Assembly (NCBI GenBank): GCA_963838885.1
Contig: CAWITB010000065.1
Span: forward strand, 1-64,000
Length of the DNA stretch: 64,000 nucleotides
Source: JAICMB01 sp963838885
Lineage (GTDB): Bacteria > Acidobacteriota > Terriglobia > Bryobacterales > Bryobacteraceae
Direction: 5' to 3'
Under the pieces are notes generated by a model. That model was not told where the DNA came from. It ran no database searches and saw nothing but the letters and a program-made list of their open reading frames with translations. Shown in pieces: positions 47,802 to 57,437 of this stretch. The number at the start of each line of letters is the position of its first letter. Position 1 is the stretch's first letter. Both the position numbers and the translations under genes were made by a program.

Positions 47802-47822
47802 GGGGTGGCTGGTCACCACCCC
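47802..47822. terminator. Candidate hairpin between convergent genes
   Basis: GGGGTGG and CCACCCC pair across the 7-base loop CTGGTCA. No U-run follows on either side, so intrinsic termination would be weak. The hairpin sits in the 33-base gap between the AT-hook gene and the convergent fusion gene, where a bidirectional transcript end is expected. Confidence 0.35.
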
Positions 47823-47830
47823 TAAATCAC

Positions 47831-50157
47831 TTAATACAGCAGGTACTTCGCGCGCCGCGCCTCGAAGTCCCTGACGCTGGCGGACATATCTTGTTCGATC
47901 GTGCGCGGATCCACTCCATCCTTCTCCGCCTGAATCACCGCCTGATTGCCGATCAGATGGCGGCAGGCGTCAAAGTCGATTTTCCCCGGATACAATTTTT
48001 GCAAAGCGTAGCCGATTTCAAGCCCTAAGCGCGTACTATCGAACGAGTTGCGGTCCGTAATTACGAAACGGACGCCCTGAATATTCCGATCCTTGAAATT
48101 GGACGACAGGGGTTCAAAGCGCGTGGCGTAAACGCGCACTCCGGGGATCATGCGGGATTGAGAAACGCCGCGAGCTTCTCGCCCTCGATCCAATCCGCTC
48201 CGATCTGCTCGAAAGGCGCATCGGTTCCGCGGCCCACCGAAAAGTTTTTCGAGGCTTCCAACATGGCGATGCCGGGATATAGCGTCGCGGCGTTGAGGCT
48301 GCGCATATTCGGAGAAGGATCGATCCAGGTGAGTCCGCTCGAATCGAACCAGTCGCCGCGCTGCCAATCCTTCATTTTAACGACGTGCAGGTCGGCCTTG
48401 AGAGCGCGCTCCCCATTCGCCATCTCCGCCAGTTCGCCGAAGGTCATTCCGTGGCGCAAGGGCTCGTCGAAGCAACCCACGAATGATTCGAGGTCGTGAT
48501 CGAGTACGGGGCCTTCGACGCGCACTCCAGTGATCGGATTGGGACGGTCCAGGACGAAAAACGGCAGGTTGTGCTTGGCGCTTTCCTCCATGCTCCACAG
48601 CATGGTACAGGAATAGGTGTAAAAGCGCGCTCCGACGTCTTGAATATCGTACACTAGCGCGTCCAGCCCATTGAGCATTTCGGGGGTGATGCGGCGCGTG
48701 CGACCTTGATACAGGCTGAATACGGGCAGGCCGGTGGCGGGATCGGCGGCATTCGCCACGTTGGGCTGGTCTTCCTTGCCCGCGAACCCATGTTCGGGAG
48801 AAAACAGCTTGGTCACTTTGATTCCGGCGGCGATCATGAGATCGACGTTGCGCTTGCCGTCACGGCTGAGTCCGGTATGATTGCTGATCAGGCCGATGCG
48901 TTTCCCTTGCAGCGGGGCGAAATTCTCTTCGGCCAGGACATCGAGTCCGGTCAGCGTGTGGGCCTCGCGGCCGACGACGCGATGCAGTCCGGGCCCGCTG
49001 ATGGTGTCGTTATAGCCGGTGATCAGGACGCCGGGAACGTCGACGTGAAACGACGCGGCCACGATGGTCGCGATGCGGCTGCGCAGCGATGTCAGCGATT
49101 TTCCGCGATGCGGATGGACGGAGTTGGTGAGGAAAATCACGTAGCTGCGCGTGAAAGGGTCGATCCAGAGGGATGTTCCCGTGAATCCCGTATGGCCGTA
49201 GGAGCCGATGGGAAACAGCTCGCCGCGATTCGAGGAATAAGGCGAATCGATGTCCCAGCCGAGACCGCGCAAGATCGGCTGGTCCGCGGGCGTTTGCGGA
49301 GTCGTGAAGAAGCGAATGGTGAGGGGATCGAAAACGCGTTTCCCGTTTGCCTCGCCCATATCGAGCATCATCTGCGCGAATTTCGCGAGATCGTCGGCCG
49401 TGGTGAAAAGGCCGGCGTGCCCGGCCACGCCGCCCATGTAACGCGATGTTTCGTCGTGGACCACGCCGCGGAACGGCAGCCCGGTCGCGGGATCAAGTTC
49501 CGTGGGGGCGATGCGCGGAATCTCGGAGGCGCTCGGCAGGAAACGGGTATCGTTCATGCCGATGGGTTCGAAGACGTGCTCGCGCGCATAGTCGTTCAGC
49601 ATTTCGCCGCTGACGCGATGGACGATCTCGCCGGTCAGGATGAAATTGATATCGCTGTAAACGAAGTGGACGCCGGGAGGTCCGGCGGGCGGATCATGGA
49701 GCGCTTTTTCAATGCCGGTCTCATAACCACTCCAGGCGGGCTTCAGGTCGAGATCGGGGCGCAGGCCGGAGAAGTGCGTCATCAGGTTACGGACGGTGAT
49801 GCCGCTGTGGCCGCCCTGAAATTCCGGCAGATATTTGGTGACGGGGTCGGAGATGCGGACCTTGCCCTCTTCGACCAGCTTCATCATGCTCGACGTCGTT
49901 GCGATTATTTTGGTGAGCGACGCGGCGTCGAAAATCGTATCGACGGTCATGGGCTCGGTTTGGGGAACGAGCGCGCGATGCCCGTAGGCCTTGCGATAAA
50001 CGATCTGGCGGTCGTGGCCGATGATGAGGACGCCGCCAGGGATGAGTTGATCCTGTACGGCTTGATCGATCTGGGCATCGATGGCGGCGCCGCCAGAGAA
50101 GCTTTCCTGCGCGAGCGAGAGGCAGGCGGCGCAAGCGAAGAGCGCGAGTATTTTCAT
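47831..50157 (-). CDS. Fused AmiE-like serine amidase and NamZ-like (DUF1343) muramidase, frameshifted
   Basis: About 775 residues if read through one frameshift. After a signal peptide (MKILALFACAACLSLA) comes a beta-lactamase-family domain: SLTK (Ser80, Lys83), YSD (167-169) and GHTG (321-324), the set found in AmiE-like N-acetylmuramoyl amidases. From about residue 403 follows DUF1343 (GKRIGLISNHTGLSRDGKRN, KLFSPEHGFAGKEDQ, VYDIQDVGARFYTYSCTM), the family of the exo-muramidase NamZ (GH171). The first frame stops at 48148. The remaining DUF1343 tail (RMIPGVRVYATRFEPLSS to FEARRAKYLLY) continues in another frame to 47831, so one base is missing near the CCC run at 48154-48156. Likely role is periplasmic release of MurNAc from peptidoglycan fragments. 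Its ATG overlaps the preceding stop by 4 bases. Confidence 0.8.
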
Positions 50158-50444
50158 TGCAGTTTTTTTGCGGTTGCGTCGAGAAGCTTGGCGAGATCGA
50201 TGTCCTGGGAAGTGATTCCGCCGGCATCGTGGGTGGTGAGATCGACGGTGACGCGGTTGTAGACGTTCGACCACTCCGGGTGATGGTTCATTTTCTCGAT
50301 CGCAAGCGCGGCCGTGGACATAAAGCCGAAGGCGTGGATGAAGTCGGGGAAGCGGTATTCGCGATGAAGCTTTCCCTCTATGATGCGCCAATCGGGAAGG
50401 CCGGACAGGGCCGAGTCGAGCTGCGGGCCCGCAAGTTTTGGCAT
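50154..50444 (-). CDS. 4a-hydroxytetrahydrobiopterin dehydratase (pterin carbinolamine dehydratase)
   Basis: A 96-residue PCD/DCoH protein that dehydrates 4a-hydroxytetrahydropterin to regenerate the pterin cofactor. Family segments are WRIIEGKLHREYRFPDFIHA, FGFMSTAALAIEKMNHHPEW (catalytic His pair) and YNRVTVDLTTHDAGGIT. ATG 50444 is chosen over the longer frame because it lies 6 bases after a TATGAT box (minus strand, plus 50451-50456), a leaderless layout. Its stop overlaps by 4 bases the start of the amidase/muramidase fusion gene, an unexplained pairing. No aromatic amino acid hydroxylase is seen nearby. Confidence 0.88.
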   Translation of the reverse strand: MPKLAGPQLDSALSGLPDWRIIEGKLHREYRFPDFIHAFGFMSTAALAIEKMNHHPEWSNVYNRVTVDLTTHDAGGITSQDIDLAKLLDATAKKLQ

Positions 50445-50493
50445 GTTTTCATCATAGACGCAATGAGATAGAATCACGCAAATAGGAGGCAAT

Positions 50494-51565
50494 ATGCCGG
50501 CACAGGCGCAGTTGGACTTTGGCAAGGTTGAAGAGTTGGCCTTCCGCGTAGTCGGGGATATGGGCGGGGCCTTCATAATGGCGTTAGGTTACATCGGAGA
50601 CAGGCTCGGACTTTACAAAGCAATGGACGGAGCAGGCCCCATCACCAGTGATGAGCTTGCTTCGAAGACGGGCTTAAACGAACGTTACGTGCGGGAGTGG
50701 CTGCGGTCCATGGTCGCGGCCGAGTATATCGATTACGACCCGGAGTCGCAGAGGTATTCAATGTCTCCGGAACAGGCCTTTGTGCTGTCCAACGAAGACA
50801 GCCCCATGTTTGTTGGCGGCGGGTTTCACTTTACGGCTCCGTCGCTGTTGAACGTGCCAAGGATCATGGAGGCTTTCAAGACCGGCGGCGGAATTCCATA
50901 CTCGGAAATCGGCGAGGAAATCCCGCCTGCCATCGAGCGCTTCTTCCGCCCCGGCTACATAAATTTCCTGGCTCGCGATTGGCTGGGCGCAGTGCCGGGA
51001 TTGATCGCCCGGCTGGAGAACGGCATCATGGCCGGCGACATCGGTTGCGGCCGTGGCCAATCCACCGTCGCCATGGCCAAGGCCTACCCGCAATCTCGAT
51101 TCCTCGGCATCGACTACGATCGCGGGAGTATTGCCGCAGCCCGCAAGCTGGCGGAGAACGCCGGGTTGAAGAACATTGAATTCGTGGAAGGCGCCGCCGA
51201 CCAGATTCCGCGGGACCGCGCCTACGAACTGATCTGCAGCTTCGACTGCATTCACGATATGGTTGACCCGCTCGGTGCGCTGAAGGCGATTCACGCCGTT
51301 CTGGCGCCCGACGGCGTTTACATCTGGTCGGAGCCGAACTGCTCTCATGAAGCGCATGAAAATCGAAACCCGGTGGGGCGGACTTTTCACGCCATCAGCC
51401 CACTGCATTGCATGACCGTGTCGCTCGCTTACCATGGCGCAGGGTTGGGAACTGTCATCGGCGAAAAAGGCGCGCGCGAGCTTGCCGCCAAGGCCGGCTT
51501 TTCGAACGTTCGAGAAGCTGCCGATTCAGAATCCGTTTAACCAGTTTTTTGCGCTCAGCCGGTGA
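50494..51565 (+). CDS. Class I SAM-dependent methyltransferase with winged-helix N-terminus (frameshift near end)
   Basis: About 356 residues. An N-terminal winged-helix dimerisation domain (ALGYIGDRLGLYKAMDGAGP, SKTGLNERYVREWLRSMVAA) precedes a Rossmann methyltransferase: AGDIGCGRGQSTVAMAKAYP, FLGIDYDRGSIAAARKLAEN and SFDCIHDMVDPLGALKAIHA. This is the Rv2258c-like O-methyltransferase layout, probably for small molecules. In the starting frame it ends at 51540 after an atypical EAADSESV. Shifting by one base near 51506-51512 gives EKLPIQNPFNQFFALSR and a stop at 51563-51565, the expected family C-terminus. AGGAGG 4 bases before ATG 50494 fixes the start. Confidence 0.85.
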
Positions 51566-51603
51566 GCGTGCGCGTCGGCGCCGCCCCAGCGGGAGCCGCC
51601 TAT

Positions 51604-54222
51604 TCAGTTATCGCGCAGCGCCGCGACGGGGTCGATAGAGGCGGCGCGGCGCGCGGGCGCGAGAACAGCCACGAACAAAACCACGGCGAGCAGCGGCAGC
51701 GCGCACAGGAATGCCTTCACGTCGAAAACTCCGACTCCGAAGAGGACGCTTGCGGCAAGACGAATCGCGATCGCGCCGGACGGCACGCCGATCAGGATTC
51801 CCCAGGCGCCGAGCGAGGCGGCTTCGCGCAGGACCAGCGCCAACGTCTGGCCGCGCTCAGCGCCAAGCGCCATGCGGATGCCGATTTCCCGCGAGCGCCG
51901 GCTGACGCTGAATGAAGTGACGCCGTAGAGGCCGACGGCGGTGATCAGCAGCGCGAGAATGCCCAGGGAGGTGACCAGTTGCGCGGCGAGCTGATAGAGG
52001 CTGGTGGAATTGCGCAGCAGCTCGACGAAGGTCGTGATGGTAAAGGGATCGAGTCGCGGATCGATCGAGACCAGCGCCCGGCGAACGGCGGGCGCCAGCG
52101 CAGCCGCGTCGCCGCTGGCATTGATGATGAGGGTCGCCTCTTGCGCCGGATTGCGCCAGAATGGCAGGTACATGTAAGGTTCGGGCGGCTCGCCTACGTC
52201 GTTGATCGGCGTGTTCGCGACAATGCCGATCACGCGGTACTCGGCGTTGTTGCTATCGGCCAGGCGGATCGTTTTATCGATCGCATCGTCGTGCGGCCAG
52301 AACTGTTGGGCCATGCGCTCGTTCACGACGACGGTAGGCGGTCCGGTCACTTGATCGGCTGGATCGAAACAGCGTCCGCGAAGCACGGGAACGCCCATCA
52401 TCGGCAGAAAATTCGAGCTGACGGCGTTGAACTTTACTTCGATCGGATTGCGCAGCCGCGGATCGGCGTTGCCGGGGAAGACTACGCGTTGGGCATAGCC
52501 GCCGCCGGAAAGGCTGAGCGGGGATCGGATCGCGAAGGCAATTTCCTTCACGCCGGGAAGCGCCTTCAAACGCTCAAGAATGCCGTCGAAGCCGCCGCGG
52601 TTGAGATGACTTGTTCCGCCCAGCCACGCGATGAGCAGCGGCCGCGGCGGATAGCCGGATCGGGAGGAACGCGAATTCGCGAGGCTCTCGAGGAGCGCGC
52701 CGGAGCCCGCCAGCAGGATTAGAGAAATGCCGATTTGCGAGATCACGAGCCAGCGGCGGACCCGATAACCGCCAGCGCCCCCGGAGGCGTCTTTTAGCGT
52801 GGGCGCGGGGTCGACTCGCGCGGCGCGGAGGGCAGGCGCGAGGCCGAAGACGAACAGCGCTCCGAGCGCGATAGAAGTGCAGAACAGAATCACGCGCGCA
52901 TCGAAAGCGAAATGCAAGCGGAACACAAAACCGGGCGCGGGTACGAAAAGCGCCGGAAGCAATTGGATGAGCCCATAGCCTAACGTCAGTCCGAGCGCCA
53001 GTCCGGCCATGCCGAGCAGCGCGTTCTCGGTCATGAGCTGACGGGCAAGCCGCGAACGGCTCGCGCCGAGCGCGAGCCGCAGGGCAAACTCCGCGCGGCG
53101 CGACACGTTGCGCGCGAGCAGCAGATTCGCGACGTTCAGACAGCACAGCAGCGCCACCAGGATTGCGACTGAGATCAATGCGATTCCGTTGGCGCCGGCG
53201 CGATTGAGGCGATACGCAAGATCCGACACCGCGGTTGCGCCGCGCCCGGCGTTGATGGCGGGCCATTGCCGCGCGAACTGGGCCGCGATAGTTTTCGCTT
53301 GCGCGCGCGCGAGGTCGACGGATGCGCCCGGAGCGAGGCGGCCGATGACGCGGAACCAGCGGGCATCCCGCGCCTCGAAGCCCTCGCGCGAGTAGAGTTG
53401 AGCGGCGCCGGACGCAGGAATCCAGAGATCGCGGTCGGACCCGGTCTGAATCTCGCGAAAGTCGGGGGGAAGCACGCCGATGATCGTCAGAAGCACGTCA
53501 TTGCCGCCGTGTTCGACTCGCAGCGTCTGGCCAATCGCGCCGGAATTTCCTCCGAAATGCCGTTGCCAAAAGGTGTAGCCCAGGACAGCGACAACGCCAT
53601 GCTGAAGCTCGCCGCCGTTCGCAGACTGAAAGACGCGCCCCGTCGCGGCATGTACTTCGAGCGCATCGAAGAAGTTATCGGATACCACGTTGACGAGCAG
53701 AAGCTCATGCGTTCCGTCTTGATGCTTAATGCGAACGCCTCGTCCGCCGCATGCTGCCAAGGCTCGAAACGCATTCGCTCCCGCGGCCATGTCGCGGTAT
53801 TCGGGGTAGGAAAACATGCCTTCGCGGTCCTGTGCGCTCACGGAGAAGACGCGCGTGATTTCGCCGGGTCGGGGAACTCCTAGAGGGTGAAACCAGAGGC
53901 CGTCAATGAGACCGAAGATGGCGGCGTTAGCGCCGATACCGAGCGCCAGCGTCAGCGCAACTGCCGCGGCAAACAACGGCCGCTTGCGAAGAGTGCGCAC
54001 GCCGTAGCTGACGTCCTTTAATAGAGACTCGATCGACGGCAGGGTCCACGCCTCGCGGCTTTGCTCGAGAGTGGCGGTCATGTTGCCGAATTCTCGCCGC
54101 GCCTGCGCTTCGGCTTCGCCGCGGCTCATGCCGGAATCGATCAGCTCCTCGGTTCGCTCGAGCAGATGTTCTTTGAATTCAGCCGCGAGGTCGCCAGCGC
54201 TGGGGCGGCGGAAGTAGTTCAC
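51604..54222 (-). CDS. Acidobacterial orphan ABC permease (MacB/FtsX-like, duplicated)
   Basis: An 872-residue permease of the type known as the acidobacterial duplicated orphan permease. It has an N-terminal permease-prefix region (LAAEFKEHLLERTEELIDSG, GEAEAQARREFGNMTATLEQ), a first MacB-like half with TM helix (LFAAAVALTLALGIGANAAI) and periplasmic domain, three FtsX helices, then a second half ending in FSVSRRSREIGIRMALGAER and APARRAASIDPVAALRDN. No ATPase gene lies next to it, as is usual for this group. GTG 54222 was chosen because it overlaps the PadR stop by 4 bases and directly precedes NYFRRPSAGD. Substrate unknown; control by the adjacent PadR repressor is likely. Confidence 0.88.
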   Translation of the reverse strand: MNYFRRPSAGDLAAEFKEHLLERTEELIDSGMSRGEAEAQARREFGNMTATLEQSREAWTLPSIESLLKDVSYGVRTLRKRPLFAAAVALTLALGIGANAAIFGLIDGLWFHPLGVPRPGEITRVFSVSAQDREGMFSYPEYRDMAAGANAFRALAACGGRGVRIKHQDGTHELLLVNVVSDNFFDALEVHAATGRVFQSANGGELQHGVVAVLGYTFWQRHFGGNSGAIGQTLRVEHGGNDVLLTIIGVLPPDFREIQTGSDRDLWIPASGAAQLYSREGFEARDARWFRVIGRLAPGASVDLARAQAKTIAAQFARQWPAINAGRGATAVSDLAYRLNRAGANGIALISVAILVALLCCLNVANLLLARNVSRRAEFALRLALGASRSRLARQLMTENALLGMAGLALGLTLGYGLIQLLPALFVPAPGFVFRLHFAFDARVILFCTSIALGALFVFGLAPALRAARVDPAPTLKDASGGAGGYRVRRWLVISQIGISLILLAGSGALLESLANSRSSRSGYPPRPLLIAWLGGTSHLNRGGFDGILERLKALPGVKEIAFAIRSPLSLSGGGYAQRVVFPGNADPRLRNPIEVKFNAVSSNFLPMMGVPVLRGRCFDPADQVTGPPTVVVNERMAQQFWPHDDAIDKTIRLADSNNAEYRVIGIVANTPINDVGEPPEPYMYLPFWRNPAQEATLIINASGDAAALAPAVRRALVSIDPRLDPFTITTFVELLRNSTSLYQLAAQLVTSLGILALLITAVGLYGVTSFSVSRRSREIGIRMALGAERGQTLALVLREAASLGAWGILIGVPSGAIAIRLAASVLFGVGVFDVKAFLCALPLLAVVLFVAVLAPARRAASIDPVAALRDN

Positions 54223-54560
54223 GACTCGGCGGGCCTCATCACGCGGGCGATGCCGTCGAGCATCCGTTCGAAGCTCGATACGCTCCGCTCGAGCTGTTTG
54301 CGGCCGGCGGGAGTGATGCGATAGACGCGCACGCGGCGGTTGCGCGCCGAGATGCCCCATTCGGCCTTCACCATTTTTTCCCGCAGCAGCCGCTGCAGCG
54401 CCGGGTACAGCGATCCCTCTTCTACTTGCAGCAGATCTTCGGACGTTTGCCGGATATGCCGCGCAATCGCGTAGCCGTGCAGCGGGGTGCGGCGGAGGGT
54501 CTGCAGGATCATCATTTCGAGCGCGCCGGGGAAGAGGTCGCGGCGTTCATCGGGCTTCAT
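54219..54560 (-). CDS. PadR-family transcriptional regulator
   Basis: A 113-residue PadR-type winged-helix repressor. FPGALEMMILQTLRRTPLHG, YAIARHIRQTSEDLLQVEEG and SLYPALQRLLREKMVKAEWG form the DNA-binding domain. The C-terminal helix (KQLERSVSSFERMLDGIARV) is for dimerisation. It is directly followed, with a 4-base overlap, by the orphan ABC permease, the usual acidobacterial pairing, and probably represses that operon until a toxic compound binds. The upstream region was scanned for an obvious repeat operator like that at 59875, and none was seen. Confidence 0.9.
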   Translation of the reverse strand: MKPDERRDLFPGALEMMILQTLRRTPLHGYAIARHIRQTSEDLLQVEEGSLYPALQRLLREKMVKAEWGISARNRRVRVYRITPAGRKQLERSVSSFERMLDGIARVMRPAES

Positions 54561-54602
54561 GTAGACTATGCCTTGGATCTCTATGCCTAGACTAAAATAA
54601 CC

Positions 54603-54859
54603 ATGGGCAGGATGTCAATCCGGATAAATAATCGTTACGGCCGACGAGGCGTCGATCCTCTGGTCCAGGTAGACCGCGCGCCTGCGGCACGACGAAGATG
54701 TTGGCGCGAACCGCATCGGGCGGCAGCTCCCGTACTTCGGGGGATGTCCGAAGTATCGATTTCGTCTTCCGGCCTGCTCATCAGCTCCAGTAGCTCGCGT
54801 TTCTGTTGCTCACTGAGTGGTTTCCCGAGTAGCTCTCCTTCAGAGAATTGCTTCAGCAT
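54603..54859 (-). pseudogene. BrnA-like antitoxin remnant
   Basis: From ATG 54859 the frame gives MLKQFSEGELLGKPLSEQQK and then SRPEDEIDTSDIP, which resembles the linker of BrnA-type antitoxins. After DIP the sense moves to a second frame (EVRELPPDAVRANIFVVPQA) and then a third (VYLDQRIDASSAVTIIYPD). No toxin gene is next to it. The gene is therefore broken by two frame changes, or the consensus has indels here. Assignment to an antitoxin family rests on the DIP-x-LPPDAVR pattern only. Confidence 0.35.
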
Positions 54860-54991
54860 AGAGTTTGCTTTCGTGGCGCGTGGCGCGGCGGGCGGAAATG
54901 ATGCGGCCGCTACACCAGAATGGCATCCGGAGCCCCTCTGATCTGCTCGACTTCGTGCAGGCGCAAGCGGGCGACGGACTGATCCCGGTTT

Positions 54992-55785
54992 TTATTGCCC
55001 GGCGGCTTCGTGAATACGCCTGAGCGTCTGCCATAAAGGACCGAGGAGATCGAGCCGCAAGGCATTCGGGCCGTCCGACAACGCGCGTTCCGGCGCTTCG
55101 TGGACTTCGACGAAAATAGCAGTCGACTCCGGCCGCGACGGCGGCGCGAGCCAGCGGCGCGATGAATTGCGGCTGACCTGAAGAGGCGCTTCCGGCAGGC
55201 GCCCGGTAGTTGCACACTGTGGGTAGCGTCGAAGACCACCGGCCAGCCGAACTCGCGCATGATGGCCAGGCCGCGCATGTCGACAACCAGGTTGTTGTAC
55301 CCGAACGTCGTGCCGCGCTCGGTGAGCAGAATATTGTTATTTCCTGTGGACGCGACTTTGTCCGCGGCGTGGCGGATGTCGTAGGGCGACACGAACTGGC
55401 CCTTCTTGATATTCACGGCTTTGCCAGTGCGGCCGGCTTCCATCAGAAGGTCAGTCTGGCGGCACAGGAATGCCGGAATTTGCAGCACGTCCACGGCTTC
55501 GGCGGCGAGTGCGGCCTGCGCGGGCTCGTGAATGTCGGTGAGCACGGGAAAGCCCGCCTGCCGGATTCCGGCCAGGATGCGAAGCCCTTCCTTCAAGCCC
55601 GGTCCGCGATAGGAGCCGGCGCTGCTGCGGTTGGCTTTATCGAAGGACGCCTTGAAGATGAACGGGCCGGCAATCTGCGCGATCTCGCGCGCCAGAAAAT
55701 GGACGTGCCCTTCGCTTTCGATGACGCAAGGCCCGGCGATCAACGCCAGCGGGTGGCCGGGTCCAATAGAAGGCAGCGCGGTCAA
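54992..55785 (-). CDS. kdsA: 3-deoxy-8-phosphooctulonate synthase (Kdo8P synthase), with two frameshifts
   Basis: This enzyme condenses PEP with arabinose 5-phosphate to Kdo 8-phosphate for lipopolysaccharide. The N-terminal two thirds are canonical: LIAGPCVIESEGHVHFLARE, KASFDKANRSSAGSYRGPG, PVLTDIHEP, LQIPAFLCRQTDLLMEAGRT, NIKKGQFVSPYDI, LLTERGTTFGYNNLVVDMRG and FDATHSVQLPGA. Then the sense changes frame near 55190-55197 (GSASSGQPQFIAPLARAAVA, AAGVDC) and again near 55116-55124 (IFVEVHEAPERALSDGPNAL to RRIHEAAGQ), ending at TAA 54992-54994. The complete C-terminus survives in order, which argues for indel errors rather than loss. It overlaps pyrG by 4 bases. Confidence 0.8.
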
Positions 55786-57434
55786 TCGGCGTGCGAGAAC
55801 TGCTCGGAGCGGGCGCGCGGGACGGCGCGCGTGTTCATCCGCTGTTTATAGGCGGCGGCGATGAAGGCGGCAAAGAGCGGATGCGGCTCCAGCGGCTTCG
55901 ATTTAAACTCGGGATGGAACTGGCAGCCGAGATACCAGGGATGGTCGGCGAGCTCGCAGATCTCGACGTAGACGCCGTCGGGCGTTTGGCCCGTAAGTTT
56001 CAAGCCGTGCTCCGTCAGGACCGGTTCAAATTCGCGATTGAACTCGTAGCGATGGCGGTGGCGCTCGCTGATGCGCGGCCGTCCGTAAGCGGCGCGCGCC
56101 AAACTGCCTTCCGATAAATCGCAGGGGTAAGCGCCGAGGCGCATGGTGCCGCCCAGCTCGTCGACCCCCTTCAGCTCGCGCAATTTATAAATGACGCGTT
56201 CGGTGGTCGCGGGGTCGACTTCGGTCGAATTCGCGTTCTCCATTCCGCAGACGTTGCGCGCGTATTCGATGACCATGGTCTGCATGCCAAGGCAAATTCC
56301 AAACGCGGGAACCTGATATTCGCGCGCGTAGCGTATGGCGTTGATCATGCCCTCCACGCCGCGCTTTCCAAAGCCGCCGGGCACCAGGATGCCGTCGAAG
56401 CCTTCGAGCAGGCGCGCGCAGCCGGGCCACTGCAACTGCTCCGACTCGACCCACGTGATGTGGACCTTCAAGCGATGCGCTAAGGCGCCGTGCAGCAGAG
56501 CTTCCTTCAGGCTCTTGTAAGAATCCTCATACTCGACGTATTTCCCGATCAGTCCGATCTCGACCTGATCTTCGGGATTCTGCATACGCTCCAGCATGCC
56601 GGTCCAGCGGCTCAGATCGCGCGGCTTGGCTTCGAGCCGCATGTGCTTGAGGATGATCTCGTCGACGCGCTGCTCGGCGAAGACCAGCGGGACTTCATAA
56701 ACCGATTGCACGTCGCTGGCGGTGATGACGCCTTCGACATCGACGTCGCAGAACAGCGCGATCTTCTCTTTCATTTCGGACGAGAGCGCGCGTTCGGAGC
56801 GGCACAGCAGGATGTCGGGCTGTACGCCGATGGCGCGCAGCTCCTTTACGCTATGTTGAGTTGGCTTGGTCTTCAATTCCTGCGCCGCGGCGATCCAGGG
56901 GACGAGGGTGACGTGAACGAAAACAGTGTTGTCGCGGCCGAGCTCGTGGCGAAGCTGGCGGATGGCTTCGAGAAACGGCAGCGATTCAATATCGCCGACG
57001 GTGCCGCCGATTTCGACGATGACGATATCGCGATCTCCCGCCACTTTGCGCGCGGCCGCCTTGATCTCGTTGGTAACGTGCGGAATCACCTGCACGGTTT
57101 TGCCGAGATAGTCGCCGCGGCGCTCCTTCTGGATGATCTGCTCGTAAATGCGTCCGGAGGTGAGATTATTGCTCTGCGTCAGCGGCGCGTGCGTGAAGCG
57201 CTCGTAATGGCCCAGATCGAGGTCGGTCTCGGCGCCGTCGTCGGTAACGAAAACTTCGCCGTGCTGAAATGGGCTCATCGTTCCCGGATCGACGTTGAGA
57301 TAGGGATCGAACTTCTGCAGCGTAACGCGCAACCCGCGGCTTTCAAGCAAACAGCCGATCGAAGCCGCCGCGATGCCTTTCCCCAAGGAGCTGACCACGC
57401 CGCCCGTGACAAAGATGTATTTAGCCGTCGACAT
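55782..57434 (-). CDS. pyrG: CTP synthase
   Basis: A 550-residue glutamine-dependent CTP synthetase, converting UTP to CTP. The synthetase domain opens with YIFVTGGVVSSLGKGIAAAS and contains FDPYLNVDPGTMSPFQHGEV, TDDGAETDLDLGHYERF and EIGGTVGDIESLPFLEAIRQ. The glutaminase domain has PGGFGKRGVEGMINAIRYAR, the nucleophile elbow PAFGICLGMQ and the C-terminal FHPEFKSKP with its His. Full length. It stands between kdsB (3-base gap) and kdsA (4-base overlap), so CTP is made in the same operon whose product, KdsB, consumes it. Confidence 0.96.
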   Translation of the reverse strand: MSTAKYIFVTGGVVSSLGKGIAAASIGCLLESRGLRVTLQKFDPYLNVDPGTMSPFQHGEVFVTDDGAETDLDLGHYERFTHAPLTQSNNLTSGRIYEQIIQKERRGDYLGKTVQVIPHVTNEIKAAARKVAGDRDIVIVEIGGTVGDIESLPFLEAIRQLRHELGRDNTVFVHVTLVPWIAAAQELKTKPTQHSVKELRAIGVQPDILLCRSERALSSEMKEKIALFCDVDVEGVITASDVQSVYEVPLVFAEQRVDEIILKHMRLEAKPRDLSRWTGMLERMQNPEDQVEIGLIGKYVEYEDSYKSLKEALLHGALAHRLKVHITWVESEQLQWPGCARLLEGFDGILVPGGFGKRGVEGMINAIRYAREYQVPAFGICLGMQTMVIEYARNVCGMENANSTEVDPATTERVIYKLRELKGVDELGGTMRLGAYPCDLSEGSLARAAYGRPRISERHRHRYEFNREFEPVLTEHGLKLTGQTPDGVYVEICELADHPWYLGCQFHPEFKSKPLEPHPLFAAFIAAAYKQRMNTRAVPRARSEQFSHAD

Positions 57435-57437
57435 CGT

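Noticed and set aside
48706..50262. A 518-codon open frame on the plus strand
   Set aside because: It is fully antisense to the amidase/muramidase fusion gene. Its translation has no family pattern and is rich in residues expected from the GC-rich complementary strand.
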